DNA from: BOG-994 sp049514215
GTDB taxonomy: Bacteria; Pseudomonadota; Gammaproteobacteria; Burkholderiales; Burkholderiaceae_D
Direction: 5' to 3'
Assembly: GCA_049514215.1 (NCBI GenBank)
Contig: JBEKVI010000002.1
Location: forward strand, 62,001 to 126,000
Length of the DNA: 64,000 nucleotides
The notes beneath the pieces are model-generated. The model was not told the origin of the DNA. It saw only the letters and a program-made list of their open reading frames with translations, and made no database searches. Positions 17,855 through 26,151 of this stretch are shown here, one piece after another. Position numbers and translations under genes: made by a program. Within the stretch, counting starts at the first letter, position 1. Each line of letters starts with the position of its first letter.

Positions 17855-17882
17855 GGGCGCAAGCGGTCAGCCGCTTGCGCCC
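17855..17882 (-). terminator. 12-bp perfect stem-loop between prpB and prpC
   Basis: Arms GGGCGCAAGCGG (17855-17866) and CCGCTTGCGCCC (17871-17882) with a TCAG loop, starting 13 bp past the prpB stop. No U-tract follows, so it may attenuate transcription or protect the 3' end of prpB mRNA rather than end it. Confidence 0.45.
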
Positions 17883-17895
17883 CGGCACCGAATTC

Positions 17896-18780
17896 CTACT
17901 TGTTTTTCGCGAAAAGCGCGTCGAGCTTGCGTTCATAGTCGTAGTACCCGATTGAGCGATAGAGCTCATCGCGGGTCTGCATTTGGCCCACGACTTCGGC
18001 TTGCGTCCCATCGCGGCGAATGGCGGTATAGACTGATTCGGCTGCCCGATTCATCGCACGAAATGCCGAAAGCGGGTAGAGCGCCATGGCCACACGGGCT
18101 TCGGCGAGTTCGTCGACCTTGAAAAGCGGTGTGGCGCCGAACTCGGTGAGGTTGGCCAGAACCGGCACCCCCACCGCATCGGCGAACTTGCGGTACATCG
18201 CGAGCTCGGTGATCGCCTCCGGGAAAATCATGTCCGCGCCGGCTTCGACGCAAGCCACGGCTCGTTCGATCGCCTTCTCGAGCCCGAGGACCGCCAAAGC
18301 ATCGGTGCGCGCCATGATGACGAACTCGGGATCGGTGCGCGCATCGACGGCGGCCTTGATGCGGTCGACCATCTCGTCTTGTGCGACGATTTCCTTGTTG
18401 GGACGATGGCCGCAGCGCTTTGCGCCCACCTGATCCTCGATATGCAAACCGGCTGCACCGAACTTGGCGAGCGATCGGGTGGTCCGAGCGACGTTAAACG
18501 CCGACGCGCCAAAACCGGTATCGGCATCGACCAACAACGGCAGGCTGCAGACGTCGGTGATGCGTCTGACGTCGGTGAGCACGTCGTCTAAGCCCGAGAT
18601 TCCCAGATCCGGCAATCCCAGCGATCCCGCCGCGACGCCTCCGCCGGACAGGTAGATGGCGCGGAATCCCGCGTGTTGGGCGAGCAGGGCGTGGTTGGCG
18701 TTGATCGTCCCCACGATCTGCAGGGGCTTCTCGGCGGCAAGTGCGGCGCGAAATCGGGCGCCGGCGGAAAGGGTGGTCAT
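17896..18780 (-). CDS. prpB: 2-methylisocitrate lyase
   Basis: 294 residues, isocitrate-lyase/PEP-mutase superfamily. The diagnostic PrpB loop KRCGHRPNK (catalytic Cys) distinguishes it from isocitrate lyase (KKCGH..GK). Others: YLSGGGVAAGSLGLPDLG, LLVDADTGFG (metal Asp residues), LHIEDQVG, MARTDA, and the C-terminal GYYDYERKLD. It splits 2-methylisocitrate into pyruvate and succinate, the last step of the methylcitrate cycle. The AGGAATTCCC site precedes the ATG. An intrinsic terminator belonging to mdh lies just upstream, so prpB depends on read-through or on its own promoter. Confidence 0.95.
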   Translation of the reverse strand: MTTLSAGARFRAALAAEKPLQIVGTINANHALLAQHAGFRAIYLSGGGVAAGSLGLPDLGISGLDDVLTDVRRITDVCSLPLLVDADTGFGASAFNVARTTRSLAKFGAAGLHIEDQVGAKRCGHRPNKEIVAQDEMVDRIKAAVDARTDPEFVIMARTDALAVLGLEKAIERAVACVEAGADMIFPEAITELAMYRKFADAVGVPVLANLTEFGATPLFKVDELAEARVAMALYPLSAFRAMNRAAESVYTAIRRDGTQAEVVGQMQTRDELYRSIGYYDYERKLDALFAKNK

Positions 18781-18798
18781 GGGAATTCCTGTTCCGGG

Positions 18799-18833
18799 AA
18801 AAAAAGCCGGGCGAAGCGGCGCATCACCCGGCT
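18799..18833 (-). terminator. intrinsic terminator after mdh
   Basis: Read on the minus strand, AGCCGGG (18833-18827), a 15-base loop and CCCGGCT (18811-18805) are followed directly by a run of seven U residues (18805-18799). This is a good Rho-independent terminator between mdh and prpB. The loop is GC-rich and may pair further. Confidence 0.7.
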
Positions 18834-18852
18834 CGTCTGGAGGGTGCGTCCG

Positions 18853-19842
18853 TTATCCGAGCAGATGCTTGACGCCGTCACGTTCCTCGAGAAGTTCCTT
18901 TAAGGTCAAGTCCATCTTTTCGCGACTGAACGCGTCGATTTCCAGGTCCTTGATGCGCTCGTAGCGTCCAAGGCTCGTCGTTACCGGAAAGCCGTAGATG
19001 ATGTCTTCAGGAATGCCATAGCTGCCGTCGGAGGGGATCCCCATGGTGACCCACTTCCCGCCCGATCCGATCAGCCAGTCATGCACGTGGTCGATGGCCG
19101 CGTTGGCCGCCGACGCTGCCGACGAGAGGCCGCGCGCGTCGATGATGGCGGCGCCGCGCTTGCCCACGGTCGGTATGAACACGGTGCGGTTCCACTCCTC
19201 GTCATTGATGATGGACTTGACCGAAGCCCCGCCGATGGTGGCAAAGCGCGTGTCCGGATACATCGTTGGGGAATGATTTCCCCACACGATCAGCTTTTCG
19301 ATATCGGCGACCGCTTTGCCGGTCTTGGCCGCAATCTGCGAGAGCGCGCGATTGTGATCCAGACGCAGCATGGCCGTGAAGTTCTCCTTGGGGAGGTCAG
19401 GGGCCGACTTCATAGCGATATAGGCGTTGGTGTTGGCCGGGTTTCCCACTACGAGGACCTTAACGCCGCGGTTTGCGACGGCATTTAACGCTTTGCCTTG
19501 CGCAGTGAAGATCTGGGCGTTCGCCGAGAGCAGGTCCTTGCGTTCCATGCCCGGGCCGCGCGGTCGGGCGCCCACGAGCAAGGCGACGTCGGCGTCCTTG
19601 AACGCGACCAAGGGGTCGCCCGTGGCGACGACGCCCTGCAGTAGCGGAAAGGCGCAGTCCTCGATCTCCATAATGACGCCGCGCAGGGCCTTTTGCGCCT
19701 TCTCGTCGGGAATCTCGAGCAGCTGCAAGATAACGGGCTGATCCTTGCCCAGGAGATCGCCATTGGCGATGCGAAACAGCAAGGCGTAGCCGATTTGGCC
19801 AGCGGCACCGGTGACGGCGACGCGCTTGGCGGGTTTAGTCAT
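18853..19842 (-). CDS. mdh: malate dehydrogenase (NAD, MDH type 2)
   Basis: 329 residues. NAD-binding loop VAVTGAAGQIGYALLFRIA, the substrate loop VGARPRGPGMERKDLL, GNPANTNAYIA, and the catalytic His in VWGNHSPTMYPD are all present, in the arrangement of the dimeric cytosolic-like bacterial MDH common in betaproteobacteria. It oxidises malate to oxaloacetate in the TCA cycle and so supplies the acceptor for both GltA and PrpC encoded nearby. A promoter and operator-like repeats lie in the 191-bp divergent gap upstream. A terminator follows the gene. Confidence 0.96.
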   Translation of the reverse strand: MTKPAKRVAVTGAAGQIGYALLFRIANGDLLGKDQPVILQLLEIPDEKAQKALRGVIMEIEDCAFPLLQGVVATGDPLVAFKDADVALLVGARPRGPGMERKDLLSANAQIFTAQGKALNAVANRGVKVLVVGNPANTNAYIAMKSAPDLPKENFTAMLRLDHNRALSQIAAKTGKAVADIEKLIVWGNHSPTMYPDTRFATIGGASVKSIINDEEWNRTVFIPTVGKRGAAIIDARGLSSAASAANAAIDHVHDWLIGSGGKWVTMGIPSDGSYGIPEDIIYGFPVTTSLGRYERIKDLEIDAFSREKMDLTLKELLEERDGVKHLLG

Positions 19843-19977
19843 GGTTTCTCTCCAGGGAGGAAGGGTTGCGATGGGTATCCGTAGCAGCGCGCCGAAGGCC
19901 CAAGGCGCGGCGCCGGGTGTGCGCGGTCGCGGGGACTCACATTCTACCCGAGCGATTTGGCTCTTTGGCCTAGTCTG

Positions 19978-20006
19978 AGTCTAGAGGGAAGGCTCTCGAC
20001 TGTCAA
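19978..20006 (-). promoter_or_regulatory. sigma-70-like promoter for mdh
   Basis: Minus strand: a perfect -35 TTGACA (20006-20001), a 17-bp spacer and a -10 TAGACT (19983-19978; four of six consensus). It points at mdh, whose start is about 136 bp downstream. The operator-like repeat at 20008-20031 abuts its -35 element. Confidence 0.55.
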
Positions 20007-20007
20007 C

Positions 20008-20031
20008 TTATATCTTATATCTTATATAAGA
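20008..20031. promoter_or_regulatory. TTATATC repeats plus TCTTATATAAGA palindrome, likely GntR operator
   Basis: Two direct TTATATC units (20008-20014 and 20015-20021) run into TTATATAAG, forming a perfect 12-bp palindrome TCTTATATAAGA at 20020-20031. It is strikingly AT-rich for this region. It lies between the mdh promoter and the gntR start, where an autoregulating GntR-type repressor would bind. No second copy was noticed before sdhC, gltA or sucA. Confidence 0.55.
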
Positions 20032-20084
20032 CTATGAGGCATGTTTTCTGGACGCCAGGCAGCCTTTATGGTGAAATGCGCCTC

Positions 20085-20864
20085 ATGGCCTACCCCGCGA
20101 GCGCAGCGCCTTCCGAAGGGTCAACGGCCCCAGCCGCCTCAGGTCCGGGTGCAACCTTTAGCCCCCTTTATCAGCAGATCAAGAGGCTCCTGACGCAAAG
20201 CCTCGAGCACGGCGAATGGAAGCCCGGCGAACTCATCCCAAGCGAAATCGAACTGGCCGCCCGTTACAAGGTGAGCCAGGGCACGGTCCGTAAGGCCATC
20301 GACGCGCTGTCCGCGGAAAATCTGCTCGTACGTCGCCAAGGCAGGGGCACGTTCGTTGCGACCCACCACGAGGCGCGCGCTCAGTTCCGCTTTCTGCGTT
20401 TGGTTTCCGAGACTGGGCTCCCCGTGCATCCGGAAAGCCGCTTTCTGGATTGCAGGCGGGTGCGCGCGCCAAGCGATGTCGCGCGCCACCTGGAACTGAA
20501 AGCCGGCGATGCGGTGGTGGTCGTACGCAGGCTCCTTCTCATCGAGGACAAGCCGACCATTCTCGACGAGATCTGGCTCCACGGAGGTCTCTTCAAGGGC
20601 CTGACCGCCGAGCGCCTCGCTGAATACAAGGGTCCCATGTACGGCCTTTTCGAGTCCGAATTCGGAGTCAGGATGATCCAGGCGACCGAGAAACTACGCG
20701 CCGTTGCCGCTGATGCCTCCACCGCCGAGTTGCTGGCGGTCTCGCCAGGTGCGCCGCTGCTCAGCGTAGAGAGGATTTCTCAGACCTATGGCAACCGTCC
20801 TGTCGAAGTGCGGCGCGGCCTCTATGTGACCGCGCGGCACTATTATGAAAACGAACTGGGCTAA
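20085..20864 (+). CDS. GntR-family regulator with UTRA domain (HutC subfamily)
   Basis: About 259 residues. The winged helix (FSPLYQQIKRLLTQSL through IPSEIELAARYKVSQGTVRKAIDAL to RRQGRGTFVA) is followed by a UTRA effector domain ending RRGLYVTARHYYENELG. In-frame ATGs exist at 20034, 20076 and 20085. The first directly abuts the operator palindrome and would leave almost no leader, so I prefer 20085, with GGTGA about ten bases upstream; this is uncertain. It is divergent from mdh and 138 bp ahead of sdhC, so it likely controls mdh and perhaps the TCA genes. Effector is unknown; a TCA-cycle organic acid is plausible. Confidence 0.85.
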   Translation: MAYPASAAPSEGSTAPAASGPGATFSPLYQQIKRLLTQSLEHGEWKPGELIPSEIELAARYKVSQGTVRKAIDALSAENLLVRRQGRGTFVATHHEARAQFRFLRLVSETGLPVHPESRFLDCRRVRAPSDVARHLELKAGDAVVVVRRLLLIEDKPTILDEIWLHGGLFKGLTAERLAEYKGPMYGLFESEFGVRMIQATEKLRAVAADASTAELLAVSPGAPLLSVERISQTYGNRPVEVRRGLYVTARHYYENELG

Positions 20865-21002
20865 GCCATCGAGCCCGCCTGAATGGGGGGCGCACTTCTG
20901 AAAGAAGATCAATTGCCGCATTGCCGCTTGGTGCGTCGCGCAAAAATGAGCGAAAATGGCGCCGGTCCGTAAGCCTGTCCGTGCACTACCCGAAGGAGCA
21001 TC

Positions 21003-21413
21003 ATGTCTGAACTGACCAAGGACGATCGCCCGAGCTATCGGAATATTCATATCCTGCAGATCGCTCACTATCGACTGCCCGCGGCCGGTCTCATCTCGAT
21101 CCTGCACCGGATCAGCGGCGCGGGGCTATTTCTGTTTCTGCCCTTTCTTTTGTATTTGTTTCGCGCGAGCCTGACCTCCGAGCTGAGTTTTGCGACGATG
21201 CAAGGCCTGCTCCAGCTCTGGTATGTCAAGCTCATCGTGCTCGCGTTGAGCTGGGCCTACTTGCATCACTTTTGCGCGGGAATTCGGCACCTCTTTCTTG
21301 ACGTTCACGTTGGCCTCACCAAGGAGAAGGCCCGCAACTCCGCATTGGCGGTGTTCGCGATCAGCCTGCCACTGACGGTGGTCGTCGGGCTGAAGCTTTT
21401 CGGAGCCTTTTGA
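21003..21413 (+). CDS. sdhC: succinate dehydrogenase cytochrome b556 subunit
   Basis: 136 residues, three transmembrane helices. SILHRISGAGLFLFLP carries the conserved HRxSG quinone-site motif, and LHHFCAGIRHLFLDVH contains the haem-ligand histidine region. It anchors complex II and helps reduce ubiquinone. An AAGGAG site lies just ahead of the ATG. Its stop overlaps the sdhD start by one base (TGATG at 21411-21415). First gene of sdhCDABE-gltA. Confidence 0.95.
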   Translation: MSELTKDDRPSYRNIHILQIAHYRLPAAGLISILHRISGAGLFLFLPFLLYLFRASLTSELSFATMQGLLQLWYVKLIVLALSWAYLHHFCAGIRHLFLDVHVGLTKEKARNSALAVFAISLPLTVVVGLKLFGAF

Positions 21414-21781
21414 TGACTAGCAAATCGAGCTTTGGGTCGAGGCGCCTCGTGGTGGGCGCCCATTACGGCCTCATGGACTGGATGGCGCAACGCGCCACCG
21501 CGTGTGTCATGGCTGTCTACACGGTCATCCTTCTGGTCGCCTTTTTCGGCACACAAGAGGTTTCGTACAGCGGGTGGGCGAGCCTGTTTGCGGCGCCATG
21601 GATGAAAGTCGCAACCTTTGTGACCCTGCTTGCGCTGTTCTACCACGTGTGGGTGGGCATGCGCGACATCTGGATGGACTACATCCACTCGACCGGCGTC
21701 AAACTTCTGCTCCAGTGCCTGACGATCCTCTGGCTCGTCGGCTGTGCAGGCTACGCCATCCAAACACTCTGGAGCGTGTAA
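21413..21781 (+). CDS. sdhD: succinate dehydrogenase hydrophobic anchor subunit
   Basis: 122 residues from the ATG at 21413, three transmembrane helices. The N-terminal GAHYGLMDWMAQRATA and the FYHVWVGMRDIWMDYIHSTG segment (haem His, then the quinone-site Asp-Tyr pair) are typical of SdhD. With SdhC it forms the membrane anchor of complex II. Starts inside the sdhC stop codon and ends 3 bp before sdhA, so translation of the four subunits is coupled. Confidence 0.94.
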   Translation: MTSKSSFGSRRLVVGAHYGLMDWMAQRATACVMAVYTVILLVAFFGTQEVSYSGWASLFAAPWMKVATFVTLLALFYHVWVGMRDIWMDYIHSTGVKLLLQCLTILWLVGCAGYAIQTLWSV

Positions 21782-21784
21782 CCC

Positions 21785-23563
21785 ATGGCCCAGCAGAAGA
21801 GTGCGCTTGCCAAGCGGCGTTTTGATGCGGTCATCGTCGGGGCCGGCGGCTCTGGCATGCGCGCCGCCCTCCAGCTGTCCGAGGCAGGGCTTGCCGTGGC
21901 GGTCCTCTCCAAGGTATTTCCCACGCGTTCGCACACGGTCGCCGCACAAGGCGGCATCGGAGCATCGCTTGGAAACATGAGCGAGGACAACTGGTATTGG
22001 CACATGTTCGATACGGTCAAGGGTTCGGACTATCTGGGTGACCAGGATGCGATCGAATTCATGTGCCGCGAGGCGCCAAACGTCGTCTATGAACTGGAAC
22101 ACTTCGGGATGCCCTTTGACCGCAATGCCGATGGGACAATTTACCAGCGTCCCTTCGGTGGACATTCGGCCAATTTCGGAGAAAAGCCCGTGGCGCGCGC
22201 GTGTGCTGCGGCTGACCGCACCGGACACGCTCTCTTGCACACCCTGTATCAGCGCAACGTTCGCGCCAAGACGCAGTTTTTCGTGGAGTGGATGGCGCTC
22301 GATCTGATCCGCAATTCCGAGGGCGACGTCGTGGGCGTCGTTGCTTTGGAGATGGAGACCGGCGAGGTCATGATTCTCGAGGCCAAGGCAACGGTTTTTG
22401 CGACCGGCGGTGCGGGCCGGATCTGGGCGGCCTCGACGAATGCCTTCATCAATACCGGCGACGGGCTTGGCATGGCCGCCCGCGCGGGCATACCGCTCGA
22501 AGACATGGAGTTCTGGCAGTTCCATCCCACCGGGGTGGCCGGGGCCGGTGTTCTCATTACCGAGGGCGTCCGAGGCGAGGGCGGCTATCTTCTGAACGCC
22601 AACGGCGAGCGTTTCATGGAGCGCTATGCGCCGACCCTGAAGGACCTCGCAGCGCGCGACTTCGTGTCGCGTTCGATGGACCAGGAGATCAAGGAGGGTC
22701 GGGGCTGCGGACCGAACAAGGATTATGTTCTTCTCAAGCTCGATCACCTGGGCGCGGAGACCATCATCAAGCGCCTGCCGTCGATTCGTGAAATCGCCAT
22801 CAAATTCGCCAACGTCGATCCGGTCCGGGAGCCCATTCCGGTCGTGCCGACGATTCATTACCAGATGGGTGGCATACCGACCGACTATCACGGTCGCGTG
22901 GTGGTGCCCAAAGACGGTGTGGACAACCATGTCGTCGAAGGGCTCTATGCAATCGGGGAATGCGCCTGCGTCTCCGTCCACGGGGCCAATCGCCTGGGCA
23001 CCAATTCGCTCCTGGACCTTCTGGTATTTGGCCGCAGCGCAGGCAATCACATCGTCGAGTCCCATTTGCACGAGGCCGGGCACAAGGATCTGCCTGCCGA
23101 TGCGGGCGAAGCAACCCTCGCGCGCCTGGCAAGCCTGAACGGACGTACTTCCGGGGAGCACACCCAGGAGGTGGCCGACGAGATTCGCAAGAACATGCAG
23201 GCCCATTGCGGTGTGTTTCGTACCGAGACCTTGCTGGCAGAAGGTGTTGAGAAGATCATGGCGCTCGAAGAGCGCGTCAAGAACGTCGCCATCAAGGACA
23301 AATCCCAGGTCTTCAATACCGCGCGCATCGAAGCGCTCGAACTCGACAACCTGATCGAGACGGCCAAGGCCACGGTGATATCGGCGCTCGCACGCCAGGA
23401 GTCGCGCGGCGCCCATGCACGAGACGATTTTCCGGAACGCGATGATCACAATTGGATCAAGCATTCGCTTTGGTATTCTGAGGGAAATCGACTCGAGTAC
23501 AAGCCCGTTCAGATGAAGCCGCTGACGGTTGAGACGTTCCAGCCGAAAAAGCGTACGTTCTGA
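21785..23563 (+). CDS. sdhA: succinate dehydrogenase flavoprotein subunit
   Basis: 592 residues. FAD-binding dinucleotide fold at residues 15-35 (VIVGAGGSGMRAALQLSE), the covalent flavin histidine in RSHTVAAQGGIGASLGN, the substrate segment HPTGVAGAGVLITEGVRGEGG, and the C-terminal ending PVQMKPLTVETFQPKKRTF are typical. It oxidises succinate to fumarate and passes electrons to SdhB. SdhE (encoded two genes on) is the FAD-attachment factor. A 761-residue open frame on the opposite strand across this gene is a GC-rich shadow. Confidence 0.97.
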   Translation: MAQQKSALAKRRFDAVIVGAGGSGMRAALQLSEAGLAVAVLSKVFPTRSHTVAAQGGIGASLGNMSEDNWYWHMFDTVKGSDYLGDQDAIEFMCREAPNVVYELEHFGMPFDRNADGTIYQRPFGGHSANFGEKPVARACAAADRTGHALLHTLYQRNVRAKTQFFVEWMALDLIRNSEGDVVGVVALEMETGEVMILEAKATVFATGGAGRIWAASTNAFINTGDGLGMAARAGIPLEDMEFWQFHPTGVAGAGVLITEGVRGEGGYLLNANGERFMERYAPTLKDLAARDFVSRSMDQEIKEGRGCGPNKDYVLLKLDHLGAETIIKRLPSIREIAIKFANVDPVREPIPVVPTIHYQMGGIPTDYHGRVVVPKDGVDNHVVEGLYAIGECACVSVHGANRLGTNSLLDLLVFGRSAGNHIVESHLHEAGHKDLPADAGEATLARLASLNGRTSGEHTQEVADEIRKNMQAHCGVFRTETLLAEGVEKIMALEERVKNVAIKDKSQVFNTARIEALELDNLIETAKATVISALARQESRGAHARDDFPERDDHNWIKHSLWYSEGNRLEYKPVQMKPLTVETFQPKKRTF

Positions 23564-23573
23564 GGATCTGCAC

Positions 23574-24284
23574 ATGGCCCGTACCGTCAAATTCGAAATC
23601 TACCGCTACGATCCGGACTCGGGCGAACCGCCGCATATGCAGTCCCTGGAGGTCAGTCTTGGCGATCACGACAAGATGCTCCTCGATGCGCTCATCCGTA
23701 TCAAGGCCGACGTCGACGACTCGCTGTCCTTGCGCCGCTCGTGCCGGGAGGGGGTGTGCGGTTCGGACGCGATGAATATCAATGGTAAGAACGGGCTCGC
23801 CTGCATTACGAATCTGCGCGAGCTGCGCGAGCCGATCGTGCTGAAGCCCTTGCCCGGACTTCCGGTCATCCGGGATCTGATCGTGGACATGTCGCAGTTC
23901 TACAAGCAGTACCACTCGATCAAGCCTTATCTCATCAACGACGAGCCACCCCCGGAGCGCGAACGCCTGCAGTCGCCTGAGGAACGCGACGAACTCAACG
24001 GCCTCTACGAATGCATCCTGTGCGCGTGCTGCTCGACTTCGTGCCCGAGTTTTTGGTGGAACCCGGACAAATTCGTGGGGCCGGCCGGACTCTTGCAGGC
24101 CTACCGCTTCATCGCCGATAGCCGTGATCAGGCGACCAACGAGCGCTTGGACAACCTGGAAGATCCGTATCGGCTCTTTCGCTGTCACACCATCATGAAT
24201 TGTGTCGATGTCTGTCCCAAGGGTCTTAATCCCACACTGGCCATCGGCAAGATCAAGGAGTTGATGGTGCGCCGCGCCGTCTAG
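23574..24284 (+). CDS. sdhB: succinate dehydrogenase iron-sulfur subunit
   Basis: 236 residues from the ATG at 23574, which follows a GAGG site and lies 10 bp after sdhA. The plant-type [2Fe-2S] region reads SCREGVCGSDAMN ... GLAC, with Asp in place of the third Cys, as also in E. coli SdhB. CILCACCSTSCPSFWWNP and CHTIMNCVDVCPKGLNP supply ligands for the [4Fe-4S] and [3Fe-4S] clusters. It carries electrons from FAD to quinone. The stop TAG overlaps a possible GTG start of sdhE. Confidence 0.96.
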   Translation: MARTVKFEIYRYDPDSGEPPHMQSLEVSLGDHDKMLLDALIRIKADVDDSLSLRRSCREGVCGSDAMNINGKNGLACITNLRELREPIVLKPLPGLPVIRDLIVDMSQFYKQYHSIKPYLINDEPPPERERLQSPEERDELNGLYECILCACCSTSCPSFWWNPDKFVGPAGLLQAYRFIADSRDQATNERLDNLEDPYRLFRCHTIMNCVDVCPKGLNPTLAIGKIKELMVRRAV

Positions 24285-24289
24285 TGCCC

Positions 24290-24562
24290 ATGCCCGAAGC
24301 CTCGCATCAAGCCGACCCCGTCCGCCGCGCGCGGTTACGCTGGCGCGCGCGGCGCGGACTGCTCGAAAACGACCTCGTCCTCAAGCGTTTCCTGGATGCC
24401 TCAGAGATGGAGCTAAGCGATGCGGACGTGATGGGCCTAAGCTGCTTGCTGGAGCTGCCGGACAATGAACTGCTCGATCTCATCCTGGCGCGCCAGCAAC
24501 CCACCGGTGCGCTGGCCACCGAACCCATATGCCGTCTCATTGAACTCTTAAGAGTCGCCTGA
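24290..24562 (+). CDS. sdhE: FAD assembly factor SdhE
   Basis: 90 residues from ATG 24290; a GTG at 24284, overlapping the sdhB stop, would add two residues. The fold-defining RWRARRGLLENDLVLKRFLD contains the RGxxE motif needed to attach FAD covalently to SdhA. The rest (LSCLLELPDNELLDLILARQQP) is the usual helix bundle. Its place between sdhB and gltA is standard for betaproteobacteria. Confidence 0.93.
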   Translation: MPEASHQADPVRRARLRWRARRGLLENDLVLKRFLDASEMELSDADVMGLSCLLELPDNELLDLILARQQPTGALATEPICRLIELLRVA

Positions 24563-24594
24563 CGGCCCTTCTCCTACCTTCACAAGGAAGTGAC

Positions 24595-25905
24595 ATGACT
24601 CCCGCCGACTACAAAGCCACCTTGTCCTTTTCGAACGATGAAAAAGGAATCGAGCTGCCCATCTACAAGGGCACGATGGGCCCGGATGTCATCGATATTC
24701 GAAAGCTGTACGGCGAGACCGGGCTGTTCACCTACGATCCGGGGTTCATGTCGACGGCGGCCTGCGATTCGAAGATCACCTATATTGACGGCGACAAGGG
24801 CGAGTTGCTCTATCGGGGCTATCCAATCGAGCAGTTGGCCACGCACTGCGACTTCCTCGAGACCGCCTACCTGCTCTTGAACGGGGAGCTTCCCAATGCG
24901 ACCCAGCGCGATGAGTTCGTCTACACCGTCTCGCATCACACGATGGTGCACGAACAGATGCAGTTCTTCTATCGCGGGTTCAGACGCGACGCGCATCCGA
25001 TGGCGGTGCTTGTGGGTGTGGTCGGCGCACTGTCATCGTTCTATCACGATTCGCTCGACATCAATGATCCCCGGCACCGCGAAGTCTCGGCGATCCGCCT
25101 GATCGCGAAACTGCCGACGCTCGTGGCCATGGCGTACAAATATAACGTCGGCCAACCCTTCGTATATCCGCGCAACGAATTGTCTTACTCCGCCAATTTC
25201 ATGCATATGATGTTCGCCACGCCAGCGGAGCCCTACAAGATCAACGATGTGTTGGTCAGGGCCCTGGACCGCATTCTCATCCTGCACGCGGACCACGAGC
25301 AAAATGCGTCGACTTCGACGGTGCGTCTGTCGGGCTCGTCGGGCGCCAACCCGTTTGCCTGCATCGCCGCCGGGATCGCGTGTCTGTGGGGACCCGCCCA
25401 CGGCGGGGCCAACGAGGCGGCCCTGAACATGCTCTACGAGATCCAGCGCGAAGGAGGAATCGCCAAGGTCGGCGAATTCATCAGCAAGGTCAAGGACAAG
25501 ACCTCACACGTCAAACTCATGGGCTTCGGTCATCGCGTCTACAAGAACTATGATCCGCGCGCCAAGCTCATGCGCGAAACCTGCCACGAGGTGCTCAACG
25601 AGCTCGGGCTTAAGGACGATCCGCTTTTCAAGCTCGCCATGGCACTCGAGAAAATCGCGCTCGAGGACGAGTATTTCGTCTCGCGCAAGCTCTATCCGAA
25701 CGTCGATTTCTACTCGGGCATCGTACAAAAGGCCCTGGGGATCCCGGTGTCGCTGTTTACGGGCATTTTTGCGCTTGCGCGAACGGTGGGCTGGATCGCC
25801 CAATGGAACGAAATGATCTCGGATCCCGAGCAAAAGATCGGGCGTCCGCGCCAGCTTTTCGTCGGTAGCCCGCGGCGGGAGGTGCTGCCGCTCGACAAGC
25901 GCTAA
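24595..25905 (+). CDS. gltA: citrate synthase (type I, hexameric)
   Basis: 436 residues with the extra N-terminal domain of the gram-negative type (TYIDGDKGELLYRGYPIEQLA). Catalytic groups: HADHEQNASTSTVR (His), GPAHGGANEAAL (His), GFGHRVYKNYDPR (Arg), and the NVDFYSG Asp. Condenses acetyl-CoA and oxaloacetate into citrate. An AAGGAAG site precedes the ATG, and it lies 32 bp after sdhE, so it is probably in the same operon. Confidence 0.97.
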   Translation: MTPADYKATLSFSNDEKGIELPIYKGTMGPDVIDIRKLYGETGLFTYDPGFMSTAACDSKITYIDGDKGELLYRGYPIEQLATHCDFLETAYLLLNGELPNATQRDEFVYTVSHHTMVHEQMQFFYRGFRRDAHPMAVLVGVVGALSSFYHDSLDINDPRHREVSAIRLIAKLPTLVAMAYKYNVGQPFVYPRNELSYSANFMHMMFATPAEPYKINDVLVRALDRILILHADHEQNASTSTVRLSGSSGANPFACIAAGIACLWGPAHGGANEAALNMLYEIQREGGIAKVGEFISKVKDKTSHVKLMGFGHRVYKNYDPRAKLMRETCHEVLNELGLKDDPLFKLAMALEKIALEDEYFVSRKLYPNVDFYSGIVQKALGIPVSLFTGIFALARTVGWIAQWNEMISDPEQKIGRPRQLFVGSPRREVLPLDKR

Positions 25906-25930
25906 TAGGCCCGCCATCGACACCGGCTGA

Positions 25931-25974
25931 GCCCGTACAATCGGGCCGGCCCAGGCCGCCGGTAATCCGGCGGC
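25931..25974 (+). terminator. two adjacent stem-loops after gltA
   Basis: GCCCG (25931-25935) pairs with CGGGC (25942-25946), and a stronger stem GCCGCCGG (25955-25962) / CCGGCGGC (25967-25974) closes on a TAAT loop. No T-run follows, so complete termination is not assured; it may mark the end of the sdh-gltA unit within the 246-bp gap before sucA. Confidence 0.4.
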
Positions 25975-26151
25975 GTCACGACGCTGTCATCGAGAAAGTG
26001 CTATGCTGCGGGGCAACGTTTTGCCCGGGATGAAACTCGTCCTTTAGGGCAAGGCAGCGTCCGCTAATCGGTCTGGCCGTGTCGCGGAAGGTTGGGATCC
26101 GAACAGGTCCCCCGCATCCGTCCCGAGAGACTCGGGGAAAGGTGAAGCAAG

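Noticed and set aside
21305..23590. 761-codon open frame antisense to sdhC-sdhA
   Set aside because: It mirrors a strongly conserved sdhA gene; the translation has no family features and arises from GC-rich third positions.
23745..23790. Asp instead of Cys in the [2Fe-2S] motif of SdhB as a possible defect
   Set aside because: E. coli SdhB has the same Cys-Cys-Asp-Cys ligand set, so this is normal.
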